Part shown: positions 49,567 to 58,215 of the stretch, one piece after another
How positions within the stretch are numbered: the first letter of the stretch is position 1
Layout of the letters: every line of letters starts with the position of its first letter
Source of the DNA: Cohnella panacarvi Gsoil 349
GTDB lineage: Bacteria > Bacillota > Bacilli > Paenibacillales > Paenibacillaceae
Reading direction: 5' to 3'
Assembly (NCBI RefSeq): GCF_000515335.1
Contig: NZ_KI911563.1
Coordinates: 4,290,735-4,354,734 of the forward strand
DNA length: 64,000 bases
Notes under the pieces: generated by a model
Databases searched by the model: none
What the model was told of the DNA's origin: nothing
What the model saw: the letters and a program-made list of their open reading frames with translations, nothing else
Made by a program: the position numbers and the translations under genes

Positions 49567-49796
49567 CAAGCGTTTGTAGAACGCTTGGGCCATTCTTGAC
49601 TCTCCTCTTGTCTTTCGTCTAATCTTCTCCTCCCGAAACGAATCCCGCCGTCCAATACTACTTCTGCCGTCAGCAAAGCGATAGCGAGACAACGAAATTT
49701 ATCGGCGCCTCTGGCCAAGCGCTGACCGGCGTTGCGCATGAATAATCGATAATACCACACCGGGGAATCGTTCGCGATAAACGTACTTCAAATTCG

Positions 49797-50030
49797 ATGG
49801 CGGCGCAAGGGTACGATTGGAACGAGTTTTGCGAGGCTGCGGCCATCGACCCGGATTTGGCGCTGGATGCGGAGGCGCGGCTGCCGACCGAAGACTACGA
49901 GCGTGCCGTGAATACGGCTGTTCGCGTGACCGGCGACGATGTCGTCGTAACTATGGAGCTTGGCATTGGGCTTGGACGAACGGGGCGAGAATACTCAGCG
50001 GTTAACTTTTATCGCCCTCTTCATTATTAA
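49797..50030 (+). pseudogene. Remnant of an AraC-type regulator (N-terminal fragment)
   Basis: The 77-codon frame reads AAQGYDWNEFCEAAAIDPDL, then EARLPTEDYERAVNTAVRVTGDD. This resembles the start of the ligand-binding domain of OruR/AraC-type regulators (helix, GxDP, then R-L-P-x-x-x-Y/L). After about 60 residues the similarity ends and a stop follows at 50030, with no helix-turn-helix. There is no ribosome site before 49797. It sits in a 580-bp gene-poor stretch (49567-50145) whose last 110 bases are very AT-rich and probably hold the promoter of the next gene. Confidence 0.35.
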
Positions 50031-50145
50031 AAAAAAGTAAATTTAAATAAAAAATACATAAAATATATAAATTTTGTTTATTTTACTCCGATATATCACT
50101 TTGGATGTCTTTGACATTCGATAAAAGGATAAAGGAGAGAAATAA

Positions 50146-51696
50146 ATGAGAAGCAGGATGAGGAAGAAAGCGAGTCTAGCAATTAAGCTCGCAATGTGCG
50201 CGGTTATAGGCTCAAGCGCCGTAACCGTTATTGGGTCGCGAGACGCGGCGGCGGCATTTCCGAAGATTAAATCCGTTGCAACAGGTCTAAACCGATCTTA
50301 CGCGTTGGGCGAGGATGGCTCGTTGTGGTCCTGGGGGGGAAATAATCGTTATTATATACCCGCCTTACCGCGCATCGATACCCCATACGATAGCGGTCCG
50401 CTCAAACTCGAACTTACCGGCGTATCGTCCTTATCGGCTGGCCGATCGCATACGCTTATCGTGAAAGATGGCGATCTATGGGGGGTAGGCGATAACTCCG
50501 AAGACCAACTCGGCATTGATTCGGTTGAGCTGTTCGCAACGTCGATGCCTAAGAAAATCCCCGGCATCAGCAACATAAAGTCTGCGGCGGCGGGCTATCT
50601 ATACTCGGTCGTGCTGAAAAACGACGGCACGCTTTGGGAATTCGGCAAAAACTATTCTGATTTCTCTGCAAGGGATACCCATTACCGTGATTTCCATATT
50701 CCTAGGCAAGTTCCTTACTTTCCTGGCAATGAAAGCGTGCAGGAAGTTGCCGCCGGTTATTACCACACGGTTGCCATTAAGGCCGATCGGACTTTGGTTG
50801 CTTGGGGCGCGAACGATAAAGGCCAATTGGGTATAGGCATGACGGACGAATTTTGGGATACGCCGGCTTCGGTGTACGGTATAGATGACGTTAAATCGAT
50901 CGCCGCAGGCGGAATGCATACGCTCGCGTTAAAGTATGACGGTACTGTTTATGCGTGGGGTACCAATAGTTGCGGCGCGCTCGGCAGGAAACCTTCGGAA
51001 ATCGCATCTAGTAACACGCCCCTTCAAGTAGAAGGCCTGAGCGATATCGTCGCGATCTCGGCGGGCGACGTTCACAATCTTGCGCTTGGCAAAGACGGCA
51101 AAATTCGCATCTGGGGCTGCGAAATGACGAATGACGATCTGTATGCTGATCTTGCTGTCCATGAAGTGCCGACAACGATTGAAACTCCTATCAGCATCAA
51201 ATCGATAGCGGCAGGCGATCTGCATTCGTTAGCCGTGACGAGTTCCGGGCGACTGTGGGCTTGGGGATTGAACGACGTGAACCAATCCGGCCCGTCGCCC
51301 AACGTATTTATTCCTTATCCGAGAGGCTTCAAGCTCGAAGAATATGCGCCGAGTCCTCCATATAATCTGAAGGCTGCGGCGGGAGAGGGTCAGGTGACGT
51401 TGACATGGAATTCGGACGTGCCTTATCCCAAGTCCAATATCGTATTAATGAGAGAGGGAAGTACCGGCCCTTTCAAGACGGTTGCTACGATTATATTGAG
51501 CGGGAATAACTCGGGAACCTATTCCTATACGGTGAATGGACTCGCATACAGTCCATTCAAACCATATGAGTTCAGAGTCGTCACCGTGGACGGGGATGAC
51601 AGAAAGTCTCCCCAGTCCGAGTCTATTTTCGCGCAGCCGAAGAAAATCTTTCAATTGCCGGACAATACCGATTTGCGATTAATTCCGTCTAAATAA
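50146..51696 (+). CDS. Secreted RCC1-repeat protein with fibronectin-III-like domain
   Basis: This 516-residue protein starts at ATG 50146 with AAAGGAGAG upstream. A signal peptide ends near AAAA-FPKI (residue about 37). From about 40 to 400 it has seven RCC1-type propeller blades with the repeated pattern VAAGYYHTVAIKADRTLVAWGANDKGQLG and IAAGGMHTLALKYDGTVYAWG. From about 400 to 495, PSPPYNLKAAAGEGQVTLTWNS starts a fibronectin type III domain ending FRVVTVDGDDRKSPQS. Such bacterial proteins are surface-exposed or secreted and probably bind other proteins or glycans; the function is unknown. Confidence 0.88.
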   Translation: MRSRMRKKASLAIKLAMCAVIGSSAVTVIGSRDAAAAFPKIKSVATGLNRSYALGEDGSLWSWGGNNRYYIPALPRIDTPYDSGPLKLELTGVSSLSAGRSHTLIVKDGDLWGVGDNSEDQLGIDSVELFATSMPKKIPGISNIKSAAAGYLYSVVLKNDGTLWEFGKNYSDFSARDTHYRDFHIPRQVPYFPGNESVQEVAAGYYHTVAIKADRTLVAWGANDKGQLGIGMTDEFWDTPASVYGIDDVKSIAAGGMHTLALKYDGTVYAWGTNSCGALGRKPSEIASSNTPLQVEGLSDIVAISAGDVHNLALGKDGKIRIWGCEMTNDDLYADLAVHEVPTTIETPISIKSIAAGDLHSLAVTSSGRLWAWGLNDVNQSGPSPNVFIPYPRGFKLEEYAPSPPYNLKAAAGEGQVTLTWNSDVPYPKSNIVLMREGSTGPFKTVATIILSGNNSGTYSYTVNGLAYSPFKPYEFRVVTVDGDDRKSPQSESIFAQPKKIFQLPDNTDLRLIPSK

Positions 51697-51717
51697 CCGA
51701 AAAGCGTTAGAGCGAAC

Positions 51718-51765
51718 AAGGGCTGTCCGTCAGTCAATCACGACTGAGGGACAGCCCTCGTTTTA
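51718..51765. terminator. Shared terminator between RCC1 and CotF-like genes
   Basis: GGGCTGTCC pairs with GGACAGCCC, with TCAGTC/GACTGA inside, followed by TCGTTTTA. The arms GCTGTCC and GAGGGAC resemble the terminators at 6704 and 34937, suggesting a family of related terminators. Confidence 0.85.
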
Positions 51766-52119
51766 TTGCGCGCCTGCCGGATACGGGTACTGCGACGAAT
51801 AACCGCTGAACTGCTGGTACGTCGTCTGCAGCTTCTGCTGGTCCTCGGCCTCCAGCTTGTACCAGCCTTTCTGGAACATGAGATTGTATAGTTCGCGAGT
51901 GCTTTGGTGCGTTTCGTTCAATAGGCGCTGGAAGTCGGCATGCAGCTCGTTGTGGCTTGCTTCCTTGACGGCGATATTCAGGCTGTCTGTCAAATATTTG
52001 CAGGTGCTAAGCGCATCGTTCACGTAATCCCGGTCGTTCATCTCCGGACCTTTGACCGTCGGCAGCTGTCCCGTCTGCGGGTTCGCGATTTGATTCTGGC
52101 TCTGGCTCTGGCTTGGCAT
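51763..52119 (-). CDS. CotF-family spore coat protein
   Basis: This 118-residue protein starts at ATG 52119 with GAGGAGGAC upstream. After a Gln/Ser/Asn-rich N-terminus (about 25 residues), MNDRDYVNDALSTCKYLTDSLNIAVKEASH and STRELYNLMFQKGWYKLEAED match the ferritin-like helices of CotF coat proteins. It should be made in the mother cell during sporulation; the promoter type was not determined. The stop overlaps the shared terminator. Confidence 0.9.
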   Translation of the reverse strand: MPSQSQSQNQIANPQTGQLPTVKGPEMNDRDYVNDALSTCKYLTDSLNIAVKEASHNELHADFQRLLNETHQSTRELYNLMFQKGWYKLEAEDQQKLQTTYQQFSGYSSQYPYPAGAQ

Positions 52120-52175
52120 CGGTTCGTCCTCCTCGATAAAATAGAATATTCGTCAGGCTCGACCTGACTCGCCCT

Positions 52176-52478
52176 TCAGTGCGAGAGCTGCTGTGCTTGC
52201 TGCTGCGGCAGTCCGGCCATGGCGGCGTTGTTGTCGATTTGCAGATGCTTAAGCAGCTGTTCGTAGTGCGCTTGATGCATCCGCCCCGCGCTGTCGAGCG
52301 CTTGCTTGATCTGCGGATCCTTCGCCTCTCCGGCGAAATGGTGCAGCTTCTTGAACGCGTTCAGCTCCCACGAAAGCGCGTCTTTCAGATAGGATAAGTC
52401 TTTCGTCGTAATGACCCGCGGCGGAAACGGAATCGGCACGCCCTGTTGTCCGGCGTTCATACTCGTATTCGGCGTCAT
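52176..52478 (-). CDS. Small CotF-like/ferritin-like coat-associated protein
   Basis: This 100-residue protein starts at ATG 52478 with AAAGGAG upstream (the frame is open 84 bases further). It has a Pro-rich N-terminus (QQGVPIPFPPRVITTKD) then two long helices, DLSYLKDALSWELNAFKKLHHFAGEA and IKQALDSAGRMHQAHYEQLLKHL, as in short CotF-domain proteins. It lies 56 bases upstream of the longer CotF gene on the same strand, so both probably act in the same coat layer. Confidence 0.85.
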   Translation of the reverse strand: MTPNTSMNAGQQGVPIPFPPRVITTKDLSYLKDALSWELNAFKKLHHFAGEAKDPQIKQALDSAGRMHQAHYEQLLKHLQIDNNAAMAGLPQQQAQQLSH

Positions 52479-52670
52479 ACAAAGCTCCTTTGATTGTGAT
52501 GTAGGCGATTTTATAATTTGCCATCGCAGCCGTAAATATCCGTACAAGAATCGATTCCTCACGAAGCCGCCACGGCATCCGCGCGCTTTTCCTTAACATT
52601 TTCCATGTCTACGGAAGAAGCGATGGTGGTATAATTCCGTTCATATCGTGGAAAATGCAGGATGGGGCGA

Positions 52671-53558
52671 ATGGACAGCATGAGAAAAGGTTTACTGTAC
52701 GCAATAGCCGCTTATACGATGTGGGGTCTGCTCCCGTTGTATTGGAGATGGTTCGAGACGATCGGCGCGGGAGAAATTCTGTCCCATCGTATCGTATGGT
52801 CATTCGTATTCGTCGCGGGACTCATCATCGTCCAGCGCAGAGGGAAAGAAATCCGCGCGATTCTCGGCAATCGGGCGACGCTGCTGACGCTGACGGCAAG
52901 CAGTCTTCTCATTACTTCGAACTGGCTTATCTTCATCTGGGCCGTCAATAACGGGCATGTCATCGAGACGAGCTTAGGGTATTATCTGACGCCGCTCATC
53001 AACGTCGTGTTGGCGATCGCATTCCTGGGCGAGAAACCGACGACGGGTCAATGGGCGGCGATCGCGATCGCGGGTTCGGGCGTGCTGCTCGTCGCCATCG
53101 ATTACGGCAGCTTCCCTTGGGTCTCGCTTTCGCTCTCTATAAGCTTCGGATTATATGGTCTTGTGAAAAAGCGGATGAGAGTAGACGCAACCGACGGCTT
53201 GTTGCTGGAAACGGCGGTCGTCGTGCCGTTGGCGCTCTTGTACTTCTTATACATCGGCTACTCGCATGAAGCGCATGCTTGGTCTTTGCCGACGGGAACT
53301 TTCCTCGCGTTGTTGGCGTCGGGCGTGGCGACTGCCGTTCCGCTTTTGTTTTTCGCGCGAGCGGCGAGCAGGCTTCCGCTGTCGATGCTCGGCTTCATCC
53401 AGTATATCGGGCCTACATTGACGCTTGGATTAAGCGTATTCGTCTTCAATGAAACCATTACTCCGGTGCTCCTCATTAGCTTTACGCTCATATGGTCCGC
53501 ATTGATCGTCTACGCCTGGGCTTCGGTACAATCGGCCAGATCGTTGCGGACGGCGTGA
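52671..53558 (+). CDS. rarD: RarD-type EamA permease
   Basis: This ten-helix DMT-superfamily exporter has 295 residues. ATG 52671 follows GGATGGGGCGA; ATGs at 52662 and 52680 are alternatives. The characteristic start KGLLYAIAAYTMWGLLPLYW, WFETIGAGEILSHRIVWS and IWAVNNGHVIETSLGYYLTPLINV are RarD signatures. Members are linked to chloramphenicol sensitivity and amino-acid or metabolite export, but the substrate is not certain. The gene is monocistronic, with a likely promoter before 52650 (TATAAT at 52630-52635). Confidence 0.93.
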   Translation: MDSMRKGLLYAIAAYTMWGLLPLYWRWFETIGAGEILSHRIVWSFVFVAGLIIVQRRGKEIRAILGNRATLLTLTASSLLITSNWLIFIWAVNNGHVIETSLGYYLTPLINVVLAIAFLGEKPTTGQWAAIAIAGSGVLLVAIDYGSFPWVSLSLSISFGLYGLVKKRMRVDATDGLLLETAVVVPLALLYFLYIGYSHEAHAWSLPTGTFLALLASGVATAVPLLFFARAASRLPLSMLGFIQYIGPTLTLGLSVFVFNETITPVLLISFTLIWSALIVYAWASVQSARSLRTA

Positions 53559-53660
53559 GTCCCGTACGGATCTTGGATACTATGGCATTTTCTGCACGGG
53601 AACGGTATGATGAATGAAGTTAATTTCGGCGCGTTAATCGAGCAGGAAGGAGCTATTGGA

Positions 53661-54689
53661 ATGAGCGGCGCACACCGCATGGAACGGCACCTCTCCGAAG
53701 ATTCCGACATATCCGGCTCATGGCGCGAACGGCTGGAACAGACGATTACCCTCAAGTCGTTATTGCTGGCCATGGATCATTGGCTTGAGCAATCGCCTGC
53801 CGCGGAACCGGACGATGACCTGATCGATCTATGCTCGCGCAAGGCACACGCTTTGCTCGGAGCGGATCGGGAGCCGATCCAGTCCGGGAAAGCGTTGCAT
53901 GATCGCATCGGCGGATTGGCGCGGCGTTACGCGGGGTTCGCGGAAGCGAAGGCTCGTTTCGAGACGATGATCGCGGCGACCTTGCTAGGCAGGCTTGAGC
54001 TTAATCACCTTACGGCTTCCGAGCTTGAATGCTTAAGAACGATCGTCGTAGAGCCAGTCGCTAGACTTGGCAACGCCCTCGCCGCCGAGGAACGGGATAA
54101 CTGGCAGGTCATAGAAGCGCTATGCTTCATTATGGATAGCCGTATCTATAACGAGAAGGATATTGTAACGAAGCTGGACAACATGAAAGTTGCCCCGTTC
54201 GACCTCACGCAGAAACTTCTCCGCAGATTGCTATGGGACCAATTGGAATACGCGCAATTTCGTAGAGTCGTATACGCCTTCTACATACGGTTGAGCTCGC
54301 GGCGTTCGAAGCTGGGCTACGGGGATTTCGAGCACGGCGAAATGCTGTCCTACGTCTACGATTTCGGCAGCCGAAGCAGCGTCGTATACGAATTCATGAC
54401 ATGGAAAGCCGCCAACCCGATACAGCTAACCCCGGCCTTCGAGCAAGCGCTCGTTCGCTACTTCGATTTCGAAGGCCGTGGCGCTCTCAAGAACGGCAAA
54501 ATCCGCCGAACGCTGCTATCGTCGAACAATAAGGCGTTTAATGAACTTATTCGCGGCATATGGCTGGAGCAATCCGGCATCATGACCAGGTTCTTTCACA
54601 AATACGGATTAAAGCTCTTGTTCTCCCTCGCGCTGGGGGCGGCGGCTGCGCTCGGCGGTATCTTTATCTTCAAGCATTGGATCGAGTGA
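53661..54689 (+). CDS. Tail-anchored protein of unknown function
   Basis: The 342-residue protein starts at ATG 53661, preferred over 53607 because AAGGAG lies 8 bases upstream. It is largely alpha-helical and charged. It ends in a single membrane helix followed by three residues (LLFSLALGAAAALGGIFIFKHWIE), so it is anchored by its C-terminus with the bulk in the cytoplasm. Repeated helical segments such as LLRRLLWDQLEYAQFRRVVYAFYIRLSSRR suggest a helical-repeat scaffold. No family was recognised. It is followed by a convergent L,D-transpeptidase gene. Confidence 0.7.
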   Translation: MSGAHRMERHLSEDSDISGSWRERLEQTITLKSLLLAMDHWLEQSPAAEPDDDLIDLCSRKAHALLGADREPIQSGKALHDRIGGLARRYAGFAEAKARFETMIAATLLGRLELNHLTASELECLRTIVVEPVARLGNALAAEERDNWQVIEALCFIMDSRIYNEKDIVTKLDNMKVAPFDLTQKLLRRLLWDQLEYAQFRRVVYAFYIRLSSRRSKLGYGDFEHGEMLSYVYDFGSRSSVVYEFMTWKAANPIQLTPAFEQALVRYFDFEGRGALKNGKIRRTLLSSNNKAFNELIRGIWLEQSGIMTRFFHKYGLKLLFSLALGAAAALGGIFIFKHWIE

Positions 54690-54705
54690 ACGGGGCTGCT
54701 CCTCC

Positions 54706-55044
54706 TTACGGGCGGATCGTGACCCTCGTGCCGATCGGGACTAGCGATTGCAGCAGCAGCACGTCTTCATTGAACATTCGTATGCAGCCATGGCTGACCT
54801 CCCTGCCGATCGAAGCGGGATCGTTCGTGCCGTGGATCCCATAATGAGGCTTGGACAAGCCCATCCAGAAGGCTCCGTAAGGACCTCCGGGATGGGCTTG
54901 TTTGTTGACGACCGTAAATTCTCCGGAGGGCGTTCGCGTCACCATCCTGCCGATCCCGACCGGAAATCCTCGCACGACCGTATGGCCATCGAGCAAATAC
55001 AGCTGTCGATCCGACAGATCGACGATGATTCGGTATTTCGGCAT
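54706..55044 (-). CDS. Short L,D-transpeptidase (YkuD domain)
   Basis: This 112-residue protein starts at ATG 55044, with AAAGGAGA 8 bases upstream (a GTG lies 6 bases earlier). [17 protein letters not shown] opens the YkuD fold; [10 protein letters not shown] and SHGCIRM supply the catalytic His, Gly and Cys. It forms 3-3 cross-links or links proteins to peptidoglycan. There is no signal peptide and no LysM domain, unlike YkuD of Bacillus; spore-associated short forms are known. Convergent with the tail-anchored gene. Confidence 0.92.
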   Translation of the reverse strand: MPKYRIIVDLSDRQLYLLDGHTVVRGFPVGIGRMVTRTPSGEFTVVNKQAHPGGPYGAFWMGLSKPHYGIHGTNDPASIGREVSHGCIRMFNEDVLLLQSLVPIGTRVTIRP

Positions 55045-55184
55045 ACGCACACTCTCCTTTGGTAATCAGATTATTCGCGAAATCCATGGAATTAGCCATC
55101 ATCTCGGTAAAATCGCTCATTGGGCCGCCTATCGATGTCTTTCATAATGAAGCTAGAACATCGATAGAAAGCGGGGGAAACGAA

Positions 55185-57494
55185 TTGAGCTGGAAAGTGG
55201 AAGAGAACGCGTTCGATCCGGACCGGATCGCCATGAACGGCAACAAGTTCATGATCGGCAACGGAGCGATCGGGTACAGGGGGACGCTGGAGGAGTATAC
55301 GAAGGAGCAATTGACCGCGAGCACGGTAGCGGGGCTGTACGACAAAGTCGGCGAAGGGTGGCGCGAGCCGATTAACGCGCCGAACGGATTATTCACGCGG
55401 ATCGTATGCGATGGCGAGCCGCTTAGCGCACTGCATTCGGAGGTCGCCCGGCACTCGCACTCGCTTGATCTCTCGCAGGCGAGCTTCGGTCGGGATACGG
55501 TTTTCGCGGTCCGCTCCGGAGGTACGGTCGAAATCCGTTCCGAGCGGTTCGTCAGCATGGAACAGCTGAACCTGATCGCGATGAAGTACGAGTTCCTTGC
55601 TTCAGCGGCATGCGACATCGTCGTGGAGACCGGCATCGACGGCGACGTATGGGACATTAACGGTCCCCATCTCGAGAACAAGACGGTATGGGCCGAGGAT
55701 GGCATCGTCGGACTAACCGCGATCACGCATGAACTGCGAATGGAATTGACGGTTGCCGAAGCGGTGAGATGGAACGTCGGCGCACGGCGGATCGAGGAGA
55801 ACCGGGACCCCGGATCATCGATCCGGCGATTCCGCCTTCGCTGCGAGCCCGGCGTGTCTTACGGTTTCACGAAATACGTCTGCATCAGCTACGGGGAATC
55901 GGAGGGGAAATCGTCGGCGACAACCGCGTTGTCCATCGTCAACGCCGCGTTGCCGCTCTCCTACGAGACGCATCTGCAGGAGCATCGCGCGCATTGGGAA
56001 CGGAAATGGGAAGCATCCGACATCGTGATCGACGGAGACGAGGAGGCTCAATTCGCGCTTCGTTACAGCTTATATCAGCTGCACATTATCGCGCCGACGC
56101 ATTCCGAGCGCGTCTCGATTCCGGCTAGAGGCTTGTCGGGCCAAGTGTACAAAGGAGCCGTATTCTGGGATACGGAGATGTTCATGCTGCCGTTCTTCCT
56201 CCACACGCAGCCCGAGATCGCCCGCAACTTGGTCATGTATCGGGTGCACACGCTGGACGGAGCGCGCCGGAAAGCGGCCGAGTACGGCTACCTTGGCGCC
56301 TTCTATGCTTGGGAAAGCCAGGATACCGGGGATGACGCCTGCACATTGTTCAACCTTACGGACGTGTTCACGAATCGGCCGATGCGGACGTACTTCCGCG
56401 ACAAGCAAATTCATATTAGCGCGGACGCCGCATTCGGAATTTGGCAGTACTACGAGTTCACGGGCGACGAGAGCGTGCTGCTGGAAGGCGGCGCCGAAGT
56501 CATCCTGGAGTGCGCGCGTTTCTTCTATTCGTACGCTTACTACAAGCATGACAAGCAGCGTTACGAAATTCTCGACGTGACGGGTCCCGACGAATACCAC
56601 GAGCGCGTCAATAATAATGCGTTCACGAACGCATTGGCGCACAAGACGATCGAAATCGCGCTGCAGACGCTGGAATGGCTGGCCGCAAGGCATCCGCAGT
56701 ACGGCGCGTCGCTGATCGCGAAGCTTAATTACCGCGAGGATGCGCGAATGCTGAAGCAGATGCTGGAGCGTCTTTACGTTCCGCGGCCCGATCCGGAAAC
56801 CTCGATCATCGAGCAATTCGACGGCTATCGCAAGCTCGAAGACGTCGATCTCTGGACGCTCAAAAGCCGCATTCTGAACGAGAGCGAATATTTGGGCGGA
56901 GGCAACGGGCTGGCGACGACGACGAGAATTCTGAAGCAGGCCGACGTCGTGCTCCTGCTGCATCTGTTCAAGCGCCGTTATTCGCAGAACGTCAAACGAG
57001 CCAACTGGGAGTACTACGAACCGCGCACGGAGCACGGCTCCAGCTTAAGCGCATGCATCTACGCGCTCGTCGCTTCGGATATCGGCAATCCGGATTGGGC
57101 TTACCGCTATTTCCTCCGGACGGCGACGATCGATTTGACCGGCGAGTCGAAGCAATACGTCGGCACGCTGTACATCGGCGGGACGCATCCCGCGGCGAAC
57201 GGCGGCGCCTGGATGGCGGCCGTGCTCGGCTTCGCCGGCGTCGACGCCGGCGAAGGAGCCGTGCGCATTCGTCCTGCGCTGCCCGAAGGGTGGCGGTCGA
57301 TCAAGTTCGGCATCGCCTTCCAAGGCGGACGTTATCGCATCGAAGTGTCGCGTTCGGAGGTCCACGTCAGCGCGGACGCAGGCAACGAATCCGCACAGCC
57401 GTTCATCGCGAACGGCAAGTCGGCATCCGTTGCTCCCGGGGCCATTTACTCCTGGACGATCAATAAAGCCGAGAGAGGTGCGCGTCATGCTTAA
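55185..57494 (+). CDS. GH65 disaccharide phosphorylase
   Basis: This 769-residue cytoplasmic enzyme uses phosphate to split an alpha-linked glucose disaccharide (maltose, trehalose, kojibiose or nigerose) into beta-glucose-1-phosphate and glucose. TTG 55185 has GCGGGGGAAA upstream; the open frame starts earlier, in a divergent gene region. The N-terminal sandwich (GNGAIGYRGTLEEY) is followed by an (alpha/alpha)6 barrel with WDTEMFMLPFFL, catalytic Glu470 in VTGPDEYHERVNNNAFTN and phosphate-binding His617 in EHGSSLS. Specificity cannot be read reliably. The following gene, which overlaps by 8 bases, converts the product, confirming the phosphorolytic route. Confidence 0.94.
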   Translation: MSWKVEENAFDPDRIAMNGNKFMIGNGAIGYRGTLEEYTKEQLTASTVAGLYDKVGEGWREPINAPNGLFTRIVCDGEPLSALHSEVARHSHSLDLSQASFGRDTVFAVRSGGTVEIRSERFVSMEQLNLIAMKYEFLASAACDIVVETGIDGDVWDINGPHLENKTVWAEDGIVGLTAITHELRMELTVAEAVRWNVGARRIEENRDPGSSIRRFRLRCEPGVSYGFTKYVCISYGESEGKSSATTALSIVNAALPLSYETHLQEHRAHWERKWEASDIVIDGDEEAQFALRYSLYQLHIIAPTHSERVSIPARGLSGQVYKGAVFWDTEMFMLPFFLHTQPEIARNLVMYRVHTLDGARRKAAEYGYLGAFYAWESQDTGDDACTLFNLTDVFTNRPMRTYFRDKQIHISADAAFGIWQYYEFTGDESVLLEGGAEVILECARFFYSYAYYKHDKQRYEILDVTGPDEYHERVNNNAFTNALAHKTIEIALQTLEWLAARHPQYGASLIAKLNYREDARMLKQMLERLYVPRPDPETSIIEQFDGYRKLEDVDLWTLKSRILNESEYLGGGNGLATTTRILKQADVVLLLHLFKRRYSQNVKRANWEYYEPRTEHGSSLSACIYALVASDIGNPDWAYRYFLRTATIDLTGESKQYVGTLYIGGTHPAANGGAWMAAVLGFAGVDAGEGAVRIRPALPEGWRSIKFGIAFQGGRYRIEVSRSEVHVSADAGNESAQPFIANGKSASVAPGAIYSWTINKAERGARHA

Positions 57495-58122
57495 CCGGAT
57501 CAAAGGCGCGATATTCGACTTGGACGGCGTCATCGTCGACACGGCCAAGTATCATTATTTGGCTTGGAGACGGCTTGCCGACCAACGCGGCATTCCGTTC
57601 ACCGAGCACGACAACGAGCGGTTGAAGGGAGTAAGCCGGATGCGGTCGTTGGACATTATTCTCGAGCTCGGAGGATTCACGTTGCCGGACGAAGAGAAGG
57701 AAGCGATGGCGGCGTACAAGAACGAGCTGTATCTCGACTACATTCGCCGCATGGACGAGTCCGAAATTCTGCCCGGGGCGAAGGAGTATATGGCCTCGTT
57801 GCGTGCGAAGGGGGTTCGGATCGCGCTCGGCTCCGCGAGCAAGAACGCGGCGTTCATCCTGGAGCGCGTAGGGCTCAGCGGCATGTTCGACGCGGTAATC
57901 GACGGCACGAAGGTGACCAAGGCGAAGCCTGATCCCGAAGTGTTCCTCGTCGCCTGCGAATCGCTCGGACTGGCGCCGCGAGACTGCGCGGTATACGAGG
58001 ACGCGGCCGCCGGCGTTCAAGCGGCGAAAGCCGCCGGCATCTACGTCGTCGGCATCGGCGACGGCGACGTGCTGGGGGAAGCCGACGAAGTCGTTGCCGG
58101 GCTTCACGAGTTGGTGTCTTAA
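57487..58122 (+). CDS. pgmB: Beta-phosphoglucomutase
   Basis: This 211-residue HAD enzyme converts beta-glucose-1-phosphate to glucose-6-phosphate. ATG 57487 overlaps the GH65 stop, with GAGAGGTG upstream. The nucleophile pair is Asp11 and Asp13 in IFDLDGVIVDT; ALGSASKNA supplies the motif II Ser and KAKPDPEVFL the motif III Lys, and YEDAAAGVQAAKAAG the metal-binding acidic residues. The cap contains the family motif KGVSRMRSLD (substrate selection). Together with GH65 it forms a standard two-gene catabolic unit. Terminator follows. Confidence 0.96.
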   Translation: MLNRIKGAIFDLDGVIVDTAKYHYLAWRRLADQRGIPFTEHDNERLKGVSRMRSLDIILELGGFTLPDEEKEAMAAYKNELYLDYIRRMDESEILPGAKEYMASLRAKGVRIALGSASKNAAFILERVGLSGMFDAVIDGTKVTKAKPDPEVFLVACESLGLAPRDCAVYEDAAAGVQAAKAAGIYVVGIGDGDVLGEADEVVAGLHELVS

Positions 58123-58141
58123 CGGGGGAAAGCAAAAACAG

Positions 58142-58180
58142 AAGACGACTGCATCCCTATGAGGGTTGCGGGTCGTCTTT
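58142..58180 (+). terminator. Terminator of the GH65-pgmB operon
   Basis: AAGACGAC pairs with GTCGTCTT, with GCA/TGC and CCC/GGG inside and a 5-base loop, followed by TTTGTGCTTT. Confidence 0.8.
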
Positions 58181-58215
58181 GTGCTTTAAGAGCCGGTTGC
58201 GCCTCTTTGTTAAGA

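Noticed and set aside
49563-49760. 65-codon minus-strand frame next to the XRE gene
   Set aside because: No site, no motif, and it overlaps the gene end; no support for coding.
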